A program made the position numbers and the translations under genes. Shown here one piece after another: positions 1 to 5,878 of a stretch of 12,747 bases of DNA. Each line of letters opens with the position of its first letter. Position 1 is the stretch's first letter. Source of the DNA: Oscillospiraceae bacterium (GTDB lineage Bacteria > Bacillota_A > Clostridia > Oscillospirales > CAG-272); NCBI GenBank assembly GCA_015064195.1, contig SVSO01000073.1:1-12747 (forward strand). Reading direction: 5' to 3'. The notes under the pieces were generated by a model. It was not told the DNA's origin. It ran no database searches and saw only the letters and a program-made list of their open reading frames with translations.

Positions 1-2
1 CG

Positions 3-167
3 GAAATTCCGGTGGCGGCCGAGGCTTACTGCAACAAAACCGGCGATACGGTGGCCTGTGTCGATACCGAGGGCTGGATCCCCCATGAGCCCATGCATCC
101 CACAAGAGAGGGCAACAAGATCGCCGCAGGCAAGCTGGCAGCGTTTATCAGAGACAACATTCTGTAG
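3..167 (+). CDS. SGNH/GDSL-type hydrolase, C-terminal fragment (5' end outside window)
   Basis: An open frame enters from the left edge and ends at the TAG at 165-167. It encodes about 54 residues, ending in a segment around HEPMHPTREGNKIAAGKLAA. This resembles the last block of SGNH/GDSL esterases, where a D/E-x-x-H-P motif carries the catalytic histidine and is followed by a helix rich in Gly, Ala and Lys. Here the motif is E-P-M-H-P, with the His codon at 96-98, so the usual Asp of D-x-x-H would be Glu. If the family call is right, the enzyme removes acyl groups, often acetyl groups from carbohydrates; the substrate cannot be seen. The stop codon overlaps the ribosome binding site of the next gene, so the two are almost certainly co-transcribed. 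The catalytic Ser and oxyanion blocks lie outside the window. Confidence 0.6.
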   Translation, partial: EIPVAAEAYCNKTGDTVACVDTEGWIPHEPMHPTREGNKIAAGKLAAFIRDNIL

Positions 168-176
168 GAGGCTGTC

Positions 177-1034
177 ATGGTAAAGCTGGCAATCAATCCG
201 CAGTACATCAAGGAAAAATTCGGCGGCGGAAAGCGCAGTGAGGAGGAGATTTTCCGTCTCTGCGCCGATGCGGGATTCATGGAGTACGATTATTCTCCCG
301 CGGTCATGGAGGACGGCTGGGAGGAAACGGTCAGACGGGTCGCCGATTATATCGGAACTCTCGGCGGTCAGGTGCATCAGACCCATGCGCCCTTCAATCG
401 CTACAAGCAGGAGGATCGTGCGCTGTTCACGGAACACGTGCGCCGGCTGATCAAAGCATCGTCCATTCTCGGCGCGAAATACGTGGTCATCCACGCAGAT
501 GAATACGTTGCACCGGATGGCAAGGAATTTGCACCGGAGGATGCGCTGGCTTACATTGTGGAATTTTACCGTCCGCTGGTGGAATATGCGGCATCCCTTG
601 GCATCACGACGGCGGTGGAGAATCTGTTCGAGGACGGATTCAGAACCAAGCCCGGTGCGCGTTCCCGGTATACCCACTATGTGGAGGAGGTCATCGCGGT
701 AATGGATGCCTTTCAGGAATACAACGCCGGCTGCTGCTGGGACTACGGTCACGGCCATGTGGCATACGGAAACAAGGACGTGGAGGCGGCGGCAAAGGTG
801 GCATCCCGCATCGTCTGCACCCATGTTCATGACAACTACTATGGCAAGGATCTGCACTGCATCCCCTATACCGGTCAGGTGGACTGGGCGGCGCACATGA
901 AGCTGCTGCGGGATGCGGGCTACAGGGGCAATCTCTCGCTGGAGCTGGTCTACGGCCGCTATCCGGATGAGCTGGTGCCGGAGATGCTCCGCTTCGCTCA
1001 TGCATCTGCCGTGAGACTGCAGTCGGAGATGTAA
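177..1034 (+). CDS. Sugar phosphate isomerase/epimerase-like TIM-barrel protein
   Basis: This is a 285-residue protein of the xylose isomerase-like TIM-barrel superfamily (AP endonuclease 2 fold, PF01261 type), of normal length for the family. Visible landmarks are H70 in QTHAPF, H106 in VVIHADE, E148 in TAVENLF, D189 in CCWDYGHGH, H218 in THVHDN and E256 in LSLELVYG. The E-D-H-E set matches the usual divalent-metal ligands at the barrel mouth. Relatives are cytoplasmic sugar or inositol isomerases and epimerases; some act on 3-keto-glycosides, including C-glycoside deglycosylation enzymes. The exact reaction cannot be assigned. The start is ATG 177, with AGGAGG at 166-171 and a 5-nt gap. It follows the esterase fragment with only 9 nt between stop and start, and a strong terminator follows at once, so it is the last gene of that operon. 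Confidence 0.85.
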   Translation: MVKLAINPQYIKEKFGGGKRSEEEIFRLCADAGFMEYDYSPAVMEDGWEETVRRVADYIGTLGGQVHQTHAPFNRYKQEDRALFTEHVRRLIKASSILGAKYVVIHADEYVAPDGKEFAPEDALAYIVEFYRPLVEYAASLGITTAVENLFEDGFRTKPGARSRYTHYVEEVIAVMDAFQEYNAGCCWDYGHGHVAYGNKDVEAAAKVASRIVCTHVHDNYYGKDLHCIPYTGQVDWAAHMKLLRDAGYRGNLSLELVYGRYPDELVPEMLRFAHASAVRLQSEM

Positions 1035-1043
1035 TATTCACGG

Positions 1044-1070
1044 AAAAAACGCCCTTCGGGGCGTTTTTTT
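1044..1070 (+). terminator. Intrinsic terminator after the TIM-barrel gene
   Basis: The stem ACGCCC/GGGCGT (1049-1054 with 1059-1064) closes a TTCG loop and is flanked by A6 on the left and T7 on the right. The C(UUCG)G tetraloop and T-tract make a strong rho-independent terminator. The A-tract on the left means it could also work on the opposite strand. Confidence 0.92.
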
Positions 1071-1080
1071 GCCGAGCATC

Positions 1081-1109
1081 TTGACAAATCCGGACAAACA
1101 GCGTATAAT
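1081..1109 (+). promoter_or_regulatory. Sigma-A type promoter for the AraC-family gene
   Basis: A perfect -35 TTGACA (1081-1086) and a perfect -10 TATAAT (1104-1109) are separated by 17 bp. The promoter lies 11 bp after the preceding terminator and about 30 bp upstream of the regulator's start codon. This rules out the longer in-frame TTG start at 1069, which would place the promoter inside the gene. Confidence 0.9.
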
Positions 1110-1143
1110 AAAAGCAAGTTTAACAGAATTGGAGCGGATGAAA

Positions 1144-1896
1144 ATGGCGGAATTTTGCGATTTTGAGTTGGATTATCTGATACACGCAAGACAAATGCCG
1201 GGGGAGCGGCGGGAAAATTCGGCGCGGCATACATTGGTGCTGGTGCATGAGGGCACATTTGTCTATCGGGTGGAAGACAAACGCTTCACCATACGTGCGG
1301 ATGAAGCGTTTTATTGCCCGGCGCAGATGGCCTATGAGCGGGAAAAAAGTACCGGCGAGGTGTCCTATACCGCCATCAGCTTTTCCTGTCAGCCGGACGG
1401 TGAGCCGCTTCCGCTGTCCCATCATGTCCACTCCACCGCATCGCGGGAGCTGAAATATTATCTGCGGCATCTGCTCACCATCTGGGCGGAGCGGAAGATG
1501 TATTTCCGCCAGCGCTGTCATGCACTGCTGTCCCTGATCGTGTATGAGCTGATCCGTCTGAATCCGCCTGCGGACGAGAATCCCTATGTGGCCGCGATCA
1601 AGGCGTACATCATGGAGGATATGTCCCGGCGCATTCCCGTGGAGGAGATCGCGGGACGGGTGCATCTTTATCCCACCTACTGCTCGGAGCTGTTCCGGCG
1701 CAGTACCGGCATCACCATCAGCGAATATGCACTCCGCGCACGCATCGAATACGCCGCGCACCTGCTGGCCAACACGCAGGCATCGGTGGCGGAGATCGCC
1801 GAGGCCTGCGGCTTCTGTGACCGGTACTACTTCACCCGCGTGTTCAAGGCCCAGAGGGGGGTGACTCCTTCGCAATACCGCAAGTCTATGCATTGA
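1144..1896 (+). CDS. AraC-family transcriptional regulator with N-terminal cupin-like domain
   Basis: This is a predicted DNA-binding transcription factor of 250 residues. Residues about 25-85 form a cupin-like sensor domain with beta-strand-rich text such as LVLVHEGTFVYRVEDKRFTI and ADEAFYCPA. Residues about 150-248 form a typical AraC double helix-turn-helix: IPVEEIAGRVHLYPTYCSELF (first HTH) and SVAEIAEACGFCDRYYFTRVF (second HTH), ending with the family signature GVTPSQYR. Such proteins usually bind a small sugar-like ligand and activate nearby catabolic or transport genes at direct-repeat sites. ATG 1144 is chosen because GGAG at 1131-1134 sits 9 nt upstream. ATG 1138, two codons earlier, is possible but only 3 nt from the GGAG. 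It has its own promoter and lies directly upstream of a lipoprotein gene whose promoter has a weak -35, so that gene is a plausible target. Confidence 0.9.
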   Translation: MAEFCDFELDYLIHARQMPGERRENSARHTLVLVHEGTFVYRVEDKRFTIRADEAFYCPAQMAYEREKSTGEVSYTAISFSCQPDGEPLPLSHHVHSTASRELKYYLRHLLTIWAERKMYFRQRCHALLSLIVYELIRLNPPADENPYVAAIKAYIMEDMSRRIPVEEIAGRVHLYPTYCSELFRRSTGITISEYALRARIEYAAHLLANTQASVAEIAEACGFCDRYYFTRVFKAQRGVTPSQYRKSMH

Positions 1897-1907
1897 ATAT
1901 CCGAGCA

Positions 1908-1932
1908 AATTACCTCATATTTCAGAATTACC
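1908..1932 (+). promoter_or_regulatory. Possible activator site: AATTACC direct repeat
   Basis: The heptamer AATTACC occurs at 1908-1914 and 1926-1932, an 18-bp period. It lies 13 bp upstream of the weak -35 of the following lipoprotein gene and just after the AraC-family gene. Position and orientation suit a class II activator site, but the repeat is short and could be chance. Confidence 0.35.
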
Positions 1933-1945
1933 GAATGATTATACA

Positions 1946-1974
1946 TTGTATTGCCGCCGTTTTTCGTTTATAAT
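1946..1974 (+). promoter_or_regulatory. Promoter of first solute-binding lipoprotein gene (weak -35)
   Basis: A perfect -10 TATAAT (1969-1974) lies 17 bp after TTGTAT (1946-1951), which matches only half of TTGACA. A strong -10 with a poor -35 is the usual shape of an activator-dependent promoter. It contrasts with the near-consensus -35 boxes of most other promoters in this window. Confidence 0.65.
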
Positions 1975-2024
1975 TATTGATAGCACCAACCACAATCAAT
2001 TCCAAATAATCGGAGGTTGTAACA

Positions 2025-3467
2025 ATGACAAAACGCGCGATTTCTTTGATTCTGTTTGCGGGGATCCTTACCTCACTTGCAGGCTGCGGCAGCGATGCTT
2101 CCACCGACACCACTGATGCCGGCACGGATGCTGTCGAAACGACAGCGGCTCCTTCCGAATTTACGCCGGTCGAGGCTGATTACGGCGGAAAACCGTTCAT
2201 CATCGCGGAAAACGATGTAGGCGACTGGATGCAGTCGGCTTTCATCGAGGAGCAGAACGGCGAAGTGCTGAACGACTCCATCTACGAGCGCAACCGCATC
2301 GTTGAGGAGCTTTATAACGTTGACATTCAGGGCTTCCTGATCCAGGGCGGACGCAATGTACAGAATCTGGAGCAGCTGACCAGCGGTATTCTGGCGGGTG
2401 ATAAGGATTTCGATGTTGCATACATCCCCGGACAGCTGTCCTCGAAGATCTTCAACACGCCGGATTATGTGGTATTCCTTTCTGATATTCCCACTCTTGA
2501 TCTCTCTCACAGCTGGTGGGATGCCAGCAGCGCAGAGTCCATGACCATCAAGGGTCAGACCATCAGCGTTACCGGTGATATGATCGTTTCCACCACCGGT
2601 TCTTCCACCGTTACCCTGTTCAATAAGACGCTCGCAGAGCAGTTCAATCTGGACATTTACGGCATTGTCCGCGACGGCAAGATGACCTTCGACAAGATGC
2701 ACAGCATCAGCGTGGAAGTTTCGGCAGACATGAACGGTGATACGGAATACAATGGCGATGATGACCGCTTCGGCCTGCTGCTGGAAGGTCTCAACCTGCC
2801 GCAGATGATCCTGGCAGCCGGCGAGCATCTTGTTGTGAATGACGGCAATACGCTGAAATTCGGCCTCGAAACGGCTAAGGTAGCAGAGGTCGTGGAAGCC
2901 TACATGGATGTCGTGGATGATAAAAACGCAGTTCTGAGCACGACAGACAAGCGCTTCAAGACGGATGACGGCAGCGGCGAAACCTCGTGCTTCAACGAGA
3001 ACCGCCTGATGTTCTGGGTAACGAACCTCCAGAGAATGCAGTCTGCCCGTTCCTATGAAGCAGAATTCGGTCTGATTCCGTTCCCGAAATATGCAGAGTC
3101 GGATGAATATGTGAACCCGGTCAACGATTACTGGTGCTCCTGGCTCATCGTTCCGGCAACCAACACCGAGCTTGACCGCACCGGCAATGTTCTGGACGCA
3201 CTGGGCTACTACTCTCAGCAGAAGGTTACTCCCGCATTCATCGAGACTGCGGTAACGACCAAGACCCTCCGCGATGACGAATCCGCAGAAATGCTGGAAA
3301 TGGTACTCCCCAACAAGATCTTCGACATCGGCAACTATTTCGACTGGGGTTACTGGATGCTTATGAACATGGCAAGCACCCACAACCGCAACATTGCTTC
3401 TCAGGTCGCAGCACAGAAGTCCTCTATCGAGAAAAAGATCAACGCATATCTGGAAGTTTTTGAATAA
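2025..3467 (+). CDS. Extracellular solute-binding lipoprotein (ABC transporter type), copy 1
   Basis: This is a 480-residue exported lipoprotein, the size expected for an ABC-type carbohydrate-binding protein. The N-terminus is K3-R4, a hydrophobic core and the lipobox L18-A-G-C21, followed by a linker rich in Thr, Asp and Ala to about residue 48. The body carries SHSWWDASSAESMTIKG near 161-177. It also has an EF-hand-like loop at 235-246 (D235, N237, D239, D245, D246) that probably binds calcium, as in many clostridial sugar-binding proteins. The ligand is unknown. ATG 2025 has GGAGG at 2012-2016 with an 8-nt gap. No permease or ATPase gene lies next to it, so it either shares a distant transporter or has a sensing role. 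A UUCG hairpin follows the stop. The second binding lipoprotein downstream is a clear but distant paralog (WWDA motif, Asp/Asn-Gly loop, similar C-terminal layout). Confidence 0.85.
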   Translation: MTKRAISLILFAGILTSLAGCGSDASTDTTDAGTDAVETTAAPSEFTPVEADYGGKPFIIAENDVGDWMQSAFIEEQNGEVLNDSIYERNRIVEELYNVDIQGFLIQGGRNVQNLEQLTSGILAGDKDFDVAYIPGQLSSKIFNTPDYVVFLSDIPTLDLSHSWWDASSAESMTIKGQTISVTGDMIVSTTGSSTVTLFNKTLAEQFNLDIYGIVRDGKMTFDKMHSISVEVSADMNGDTEYNGDDDRFGLLLEGLNLPQMILAAGEHLVVNDGNTLKFGLETAKVAEVVEAYMDVVDDKNAVLSTTDKRFKTDDGSGETSCFNENRLMFWVTNLQRMQSARSYEAEFGLIPFPKYAESDEYVNPVNDYWCSWLIVPATNTELDRTGNVLDALGYYSQQKVTPAFIETAVTTKTLRDDESAEMLEMVLPNKIFDIGNYFDWGYWMLMNMASTHNRNIASQVAAQKSSIEKKINAYLEVFE

Positions 3468-3478
3468 GAATCAAAGCA

Positions 3479-3510
3479 AAGCGTCCATCTTCGGGTGGAC
3501 GCTTACTTAT
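3479..3510 (+). terminator. Hairpin terminator after solute-binding gene 1
   Basis: An 11-bp stem (3479-3489 with 3494-3504, one T-G pair) closes a TTCG loop starting 12 nt after the stop codon. The tail is only moderately T-rich (TTACTTATAT), so termination may be incomplete. Confidence 0.75.
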
Positions 3511-3511
3511 A

Positions 3512-3542
3512 TCTACGGATCGTGGATTCTACGAAGCGTAGA
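3512..3542 (+). promoter_or_regulatory. Candidate operator: three TCTACG half-sites
   Basis: TCTACG occurs at 3512-3517 and 3528-3533, and its inverse CGTAGA at 3537-3542. The last two make a perfect 6-bp dyad with a 3-nt spacer, ending 10 bp before the -35 of the second solute-binding gene. The cluster is not needed for the terminator hairpin just upstream, so a transcription factor site is the simplest reading. Confidence 0.45.
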
Positions 3543-3552
3543 GCCGAAAATA

Positions 3553-3581
3553 TTGACAGAAAACCACGCTTGGTTTATAAT
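3553..3581 (+). promoter_or_regulatory. Consensus promoter of second solute-binding lipoprotein gene
   Basis: A perfect TTGACA (3553-3558) and perfect TATAAT (3576-3581) are separated by 17 bp. The expected start of transcription lies near 3588, leaving a leader of about 60 nt before the ATG at 3650. Confidence 0.9.
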
Positions 3582-3649
3582 GATAATTGGATTGGAATCA
3601 AGTTGCACGAACGGATCCAATTGTAAAATAATTATCAGGAGTGATTCAT

Positions 3650-5140
3650 ATGAGCATCAAATCAAGACAGATTCTGGCCATGCTGCTGCTTGCGGCTATG
3701 GCGGCATCCGTTTCCTGCGGCTCGCAGGGATCGGAGACACAGACGGATGACACGACGGCTGCTTTGGAAGATACCACTGCGGCACAAACGGAGCCGGAGG
3801 AGATCAATCGCGAAAATGCACAGCTCGGACTGCCGGAGCTGGACTTCGGCGAGACGGTGATCAATGTGCTGGCTGCGGCGGATGATGCGGTATACGGTCA
3901 GGATGTCATGGCCGAGCAGACCGGTGACGTGGTGGATGAGGCAGTATTCGCCCGCAATATCTGGATCGAGGAGCTGCTGAACATCAAGTGGAATCCCGTT
4001 ACTTACTCGAGCAATACCAAGGAGACCGCCAACAATCTGGCCAAGGTCATCATGGCCGGCGACGATCTTTATGACCTGTGCAGTGTGCATCAGGCCTATT
4101 CGCTGGCATATGTGCAGGAAGGCTACTATGCAGACCTGTCCGGCGATCCGTACATCGACTGGGAAAAGCCGTGGTGGGATGCGGAGAGCATGAGCGAAAT
4201 GACTGTAGGCGATTCCATTTATGCCCTCATCGGCGACATCTCCCTGATGCGCATGAAGAGCCTTGCGTGCGTTTATTATAATAAGGAAATCTGCGCGGAC
4301 ATTTACAAGGACGCTGATCTCATGTACGATATCGTGCTGGACGGCAAATGGACGCTGGACAAGCTGGATGAAATGTCCCGCGATGCTTATATGGATCTCA
4401 ACGGCAACACCGTGGCTGACGTTGGCGACCAGTTCGGCTCCTTTGTCAGCGTGGGCAAATCGGTGGAGCATCTGTTCTACGCGGCCGGGATGACCACCAC
4501 CACGAAGAATGCTGACGGCATTCCGGAGATCACCATGAACAACGAGCGCACCGTGGATTTTGTTGGCAAGATCTACAGCTTCTTCTATGAGAACGAGGGC
4601 GTCACCGTGATCCCCAACGATCTCGATACCTTTGCGACGGAGATCGAAGCATTTATCGGCGGCGATTATCTCTTTGCCCCCATCTGGTTCCGTCATGCGG
4701 ACGAGCTGCGCACCATGGAGACCGACTACGGCATCATCAACTTCCCGAAATTCACCGAGGATGACGAATACCGCACGCTGATCCACAACGGCACCACGGT
4801 CTATCTCGTTCCCGAACCGTCTCAGAAAAAGGATATGATCGGCGCAGTCTGCGAGGCGATGGGTTTCTACAACTACAAGCACGTAACGCCCGCTTACTAT
4901 GAGGTGGCGCTCAAGGTGAAGTATACCCGCGACGACAAGGCGGCGCAGGTTATCGATCTCATCTCCGATTCCGCATACACCAACTTCGGCTATGTCTACG
5001 CTTCTCAGTCAGGCAGCCTCGCGTTCATGACCTACCGCTCGCTGATGAAATCCAAGTCCTCCGACTTTGCGTCATGGTATGCAAAGAACATCGCCACCTG
5101 TGAGGGCAAGTTCAACGAGTTCGTTTCCTTCATGAAATAA
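3650..5140 (+). CDS. Extracellular solute-binding lipoprotein (ABC transporter type), copy 2
   Basis: This is a 496-residue predicted lipoprotein. A signal peptide with K4/R6 and a long Leu/Ala core ends at S20-V-S-C23. This is a loose lipobox, because position -3 is Ser rather than Leu/Val/Ile. A Thr/Glu-rich linker runs to about residue 52. Landmarks shared with the upstream paralog are WEKPWWDAESMSEMTVGDSIYA (around 171-191), a DLNGNTVADVGD loop at 249-260 that may bind calcium, and the C-terminal run TPAYYEVALKVKYTRDD. The role is most likely capture of a carbohydrate outside the cell. ATG 3650 is preferred, with AGGAG at 3637-3641 and an 8-nt gap; the in-frame GTG at 3641 lies inside the ribosome binding site. 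It is a separate unit with its own consensus promoter, no permease is nearby, and I see no clear terminator after it. Confidence 0.85.
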   Translation: MSIKSRQILAMLLLAAMAASVSCGSQGSETQTDDTTAALEDTTAAQTEPEEINRENAQLGLPELDFGETVINVLAAADDAVYGQDVMAEQTGDVVDEAVFARNIWIEELLNIKWNPVTYSSNTKETANNLAKVIMAGDDLYDLCSVHQAYSLAYVQEGYYADLSGDPYIDWEKPWWDAESMSEMTVGDSIYALIGDISLMRMKSLACVYYNKEICADIYKDADLMYDIVLDGKWTLDKLDEMSRDAYMDLNGNTVADVGDQFGSFVSVGKSVEHLFYAAGMTTTTKNADGIPEITMNNERTVDFVGKIYSFFYENEGVTVIPNDLDTFATEIEAFIGGDYLFAPIWFRHADELRTMETDYGIINFPKFTEDDEYRTLIHNGTTVYLVPEPSQKKDMIGAVCEAMGFYNYKHVTPAYYEVALKVKYTRDDKAAQVIDLISDSAYTNFGYVYASQSGSLAFMTYRSLMKSKSSDFASWYAKNIATCEGKFNEFVSFMK

Positions 5141-5180
5141 CGCTTCCTGCGATTTCTCCTGCAAAATCCCGCGAATCCTG

Positions 5181-5209
5181 TTGACAACAGCCGAAAAGTG
5201 TGATATAAT
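5181..5209 (+). promoter_or_regulatory. Very strong promoter for the 134-residue lipoprotein gene
   Basis: TTGACA (5181-5186), a 17-bp spacer and TATAAT (5204-5209) are all perfect. There is also a TG at 5201-5202, giving an extended -10 (TGATATAAT). This is the best core promoter in the window. Confidence 0.9.
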
Positions 5210-5253
5210 CATTGTTGTGACCAATGATGATCTGAGATTTCAGGAGGAACAGA

Positions 5254-5658
5254 ATGAATAAACGAATGATGAAACTGCTCGGCGCGGTGATGGCGATTGT
5301 GATCTGCCTTTGTGCAGTCAGCTGCGGCGTTCCGAAGCTTTACGAAAATACCGGAATCCCCAACTTTGAAGCTGTTACCGGCGCGTCGCTCGTCAAAACG
5401 CTGGGCGATGAGTACATCATGTACGTGTATGAGGTAGATGCGGCTGAGCGGGATGCGAAGATTGTGCAGTATCTCAGCAAGCTGGAAAAGGACGGCTTCA
5501 TCGTTATCGGCGAATCGGAGACTTCCGCATCGGCAACGGCGATGATCAAGGGCACGGACGGCCTCATCGTTACCGCGGCCGGAGAAACTACCGTCACCGT
5601 CATGGTCTGCACCGCCGAGGTGCTGACCGCAGGCAGCGATACCGCAGCAGCTGAATAA
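5254..5658 (+). CDS. Small predicted lipoprotein, function unknown
   Basis: This is a 134-residue protein that I do not recognise. The N-terminus (MNKRMMKLL...) is a positively charged signal peptide with a hydrophobic core ending in A21-V-S-C24, a plausible lipobox. The mature part of about 110 residues is predicted to be mixed alpha/beta. It contains a charged helix (DAAERDAKIVQYLSKLEKDGF, around 63-83) between strand-like segments, and ends in a strand TTVTVMVCTAEV plus a short Ala/Thr/Asp-rich tail. No catalytic motif is visible. ATG 5254 follows AGGAGG (5242-5247) with a 6-nt gap, and a strong promoter and strong terminator make it a single-gene unit. The strong expression signals suggest an abundant surface protein. 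It lies between the binding lipoproteins and the sigma-LRR gene; no direct link to either can be shown. Confidence 0.75.
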   Translation: MNKRMMKLLGAVMAIVICLCAVSCGVPKLYENTGIPNFEAVTGASLVKTLGDEYIMYVYEVDAAERDAKIVQYLSKLEKDGFIVIGESETSASATAMIKGTDGLIVTAAGETTVTVMVCTAEVLTAGSDTAAAE

Positions 5659-5675
5659 TCAATATGCGATCGTTT

Positions 5676-5715
5676 AAGGAACAGATGCTCATTACAGCAT
5701 CTGTTCCTTTGTTTG
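5676..5715 (+). terminator. Terminator after the small lipoprotein gene
   Basis: A perfect 14-bp stem (5676-5689 with 5696-5709) has a 6-nt loop and is followed by TTTGTTT. It starts 17 nt after the stop codon. Confidence 0.88.
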
Positions 5716-5744
5716 CGTTTGTTCATATTTGCGCAACAATTCTG

Positions 5745-5753
5745 TGATAGAAT
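5745..5753 (+). promoter_or_regulatory. Possible extended -10 promoter for the sigma-LRR gene
   Basis: TGATAGAAT (5745-5753) is an extended -10 with one mismatch to TATAAT. No good -35 is present 17 bp upstream. If used, it gives a leader of more than 110 nt before the gene. Confidence 0.4.
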
Positions 5754-5809
5754 AAAAGCATGAAAACCCGCATGATCGGTAATTTTCTGTAAAATAATCG
5801 AAGTTAATA

Positions 5810-5834
5810 GAACCTTTTGCAAAATCGGGCTGTC
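5810..5834 (+). promoter_or_regulatory. Possible ECF-type promoter upstream of the sigma-LRR gene
   Basis: GAACC (5810-5814) and TGTC (5831-5834) are 16 bp apart, like the GGAAC-16-CGTC form of many ECF sigma targets. It lies about 45 bp upstream of the start of a gene that itself encodes an ECF-type sigma factor, so autoregulation is possible. The match is imperfect and could be chance. Confidence 0.25.
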
Positions 5835-5878
5835 CTTATTATCGGAATCTTATATTTCATCATTTTGGAGTGATTTCG

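Noticed and set aside
1069..1143. Longer TTG start for the AraC-family gene
   Set aside because: It would start within the terminator T-tract and include the perfect promoter at 1081-1109; GGAG before ATG 1144 is a better start.
1987..2019. CAACC/GGTTG pairing that could mask the ribosome binding site of the first binding-protein gene
   Set aside because: Only 5 bp over a long loop and it covers just part of the GGAGG; not enough for a switch.
3582..3636. GATAATT...AATTATC dyad as a leader structure of the second binding-protein gene
   Set aside because: The left arm lies between the -10 and the expected transcription start, so it would be mostly absent from the RNA; the arms are AT-rich and far apart.
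5760..5792. A 10-codon frame (MKTRMIGNFL) as a leader peptide of the sigma-LRR gene
   Set aside because: There is no ribosome binding site, it begins near the predicted transcription start, and it has no codon pattern suggesting attenuation.
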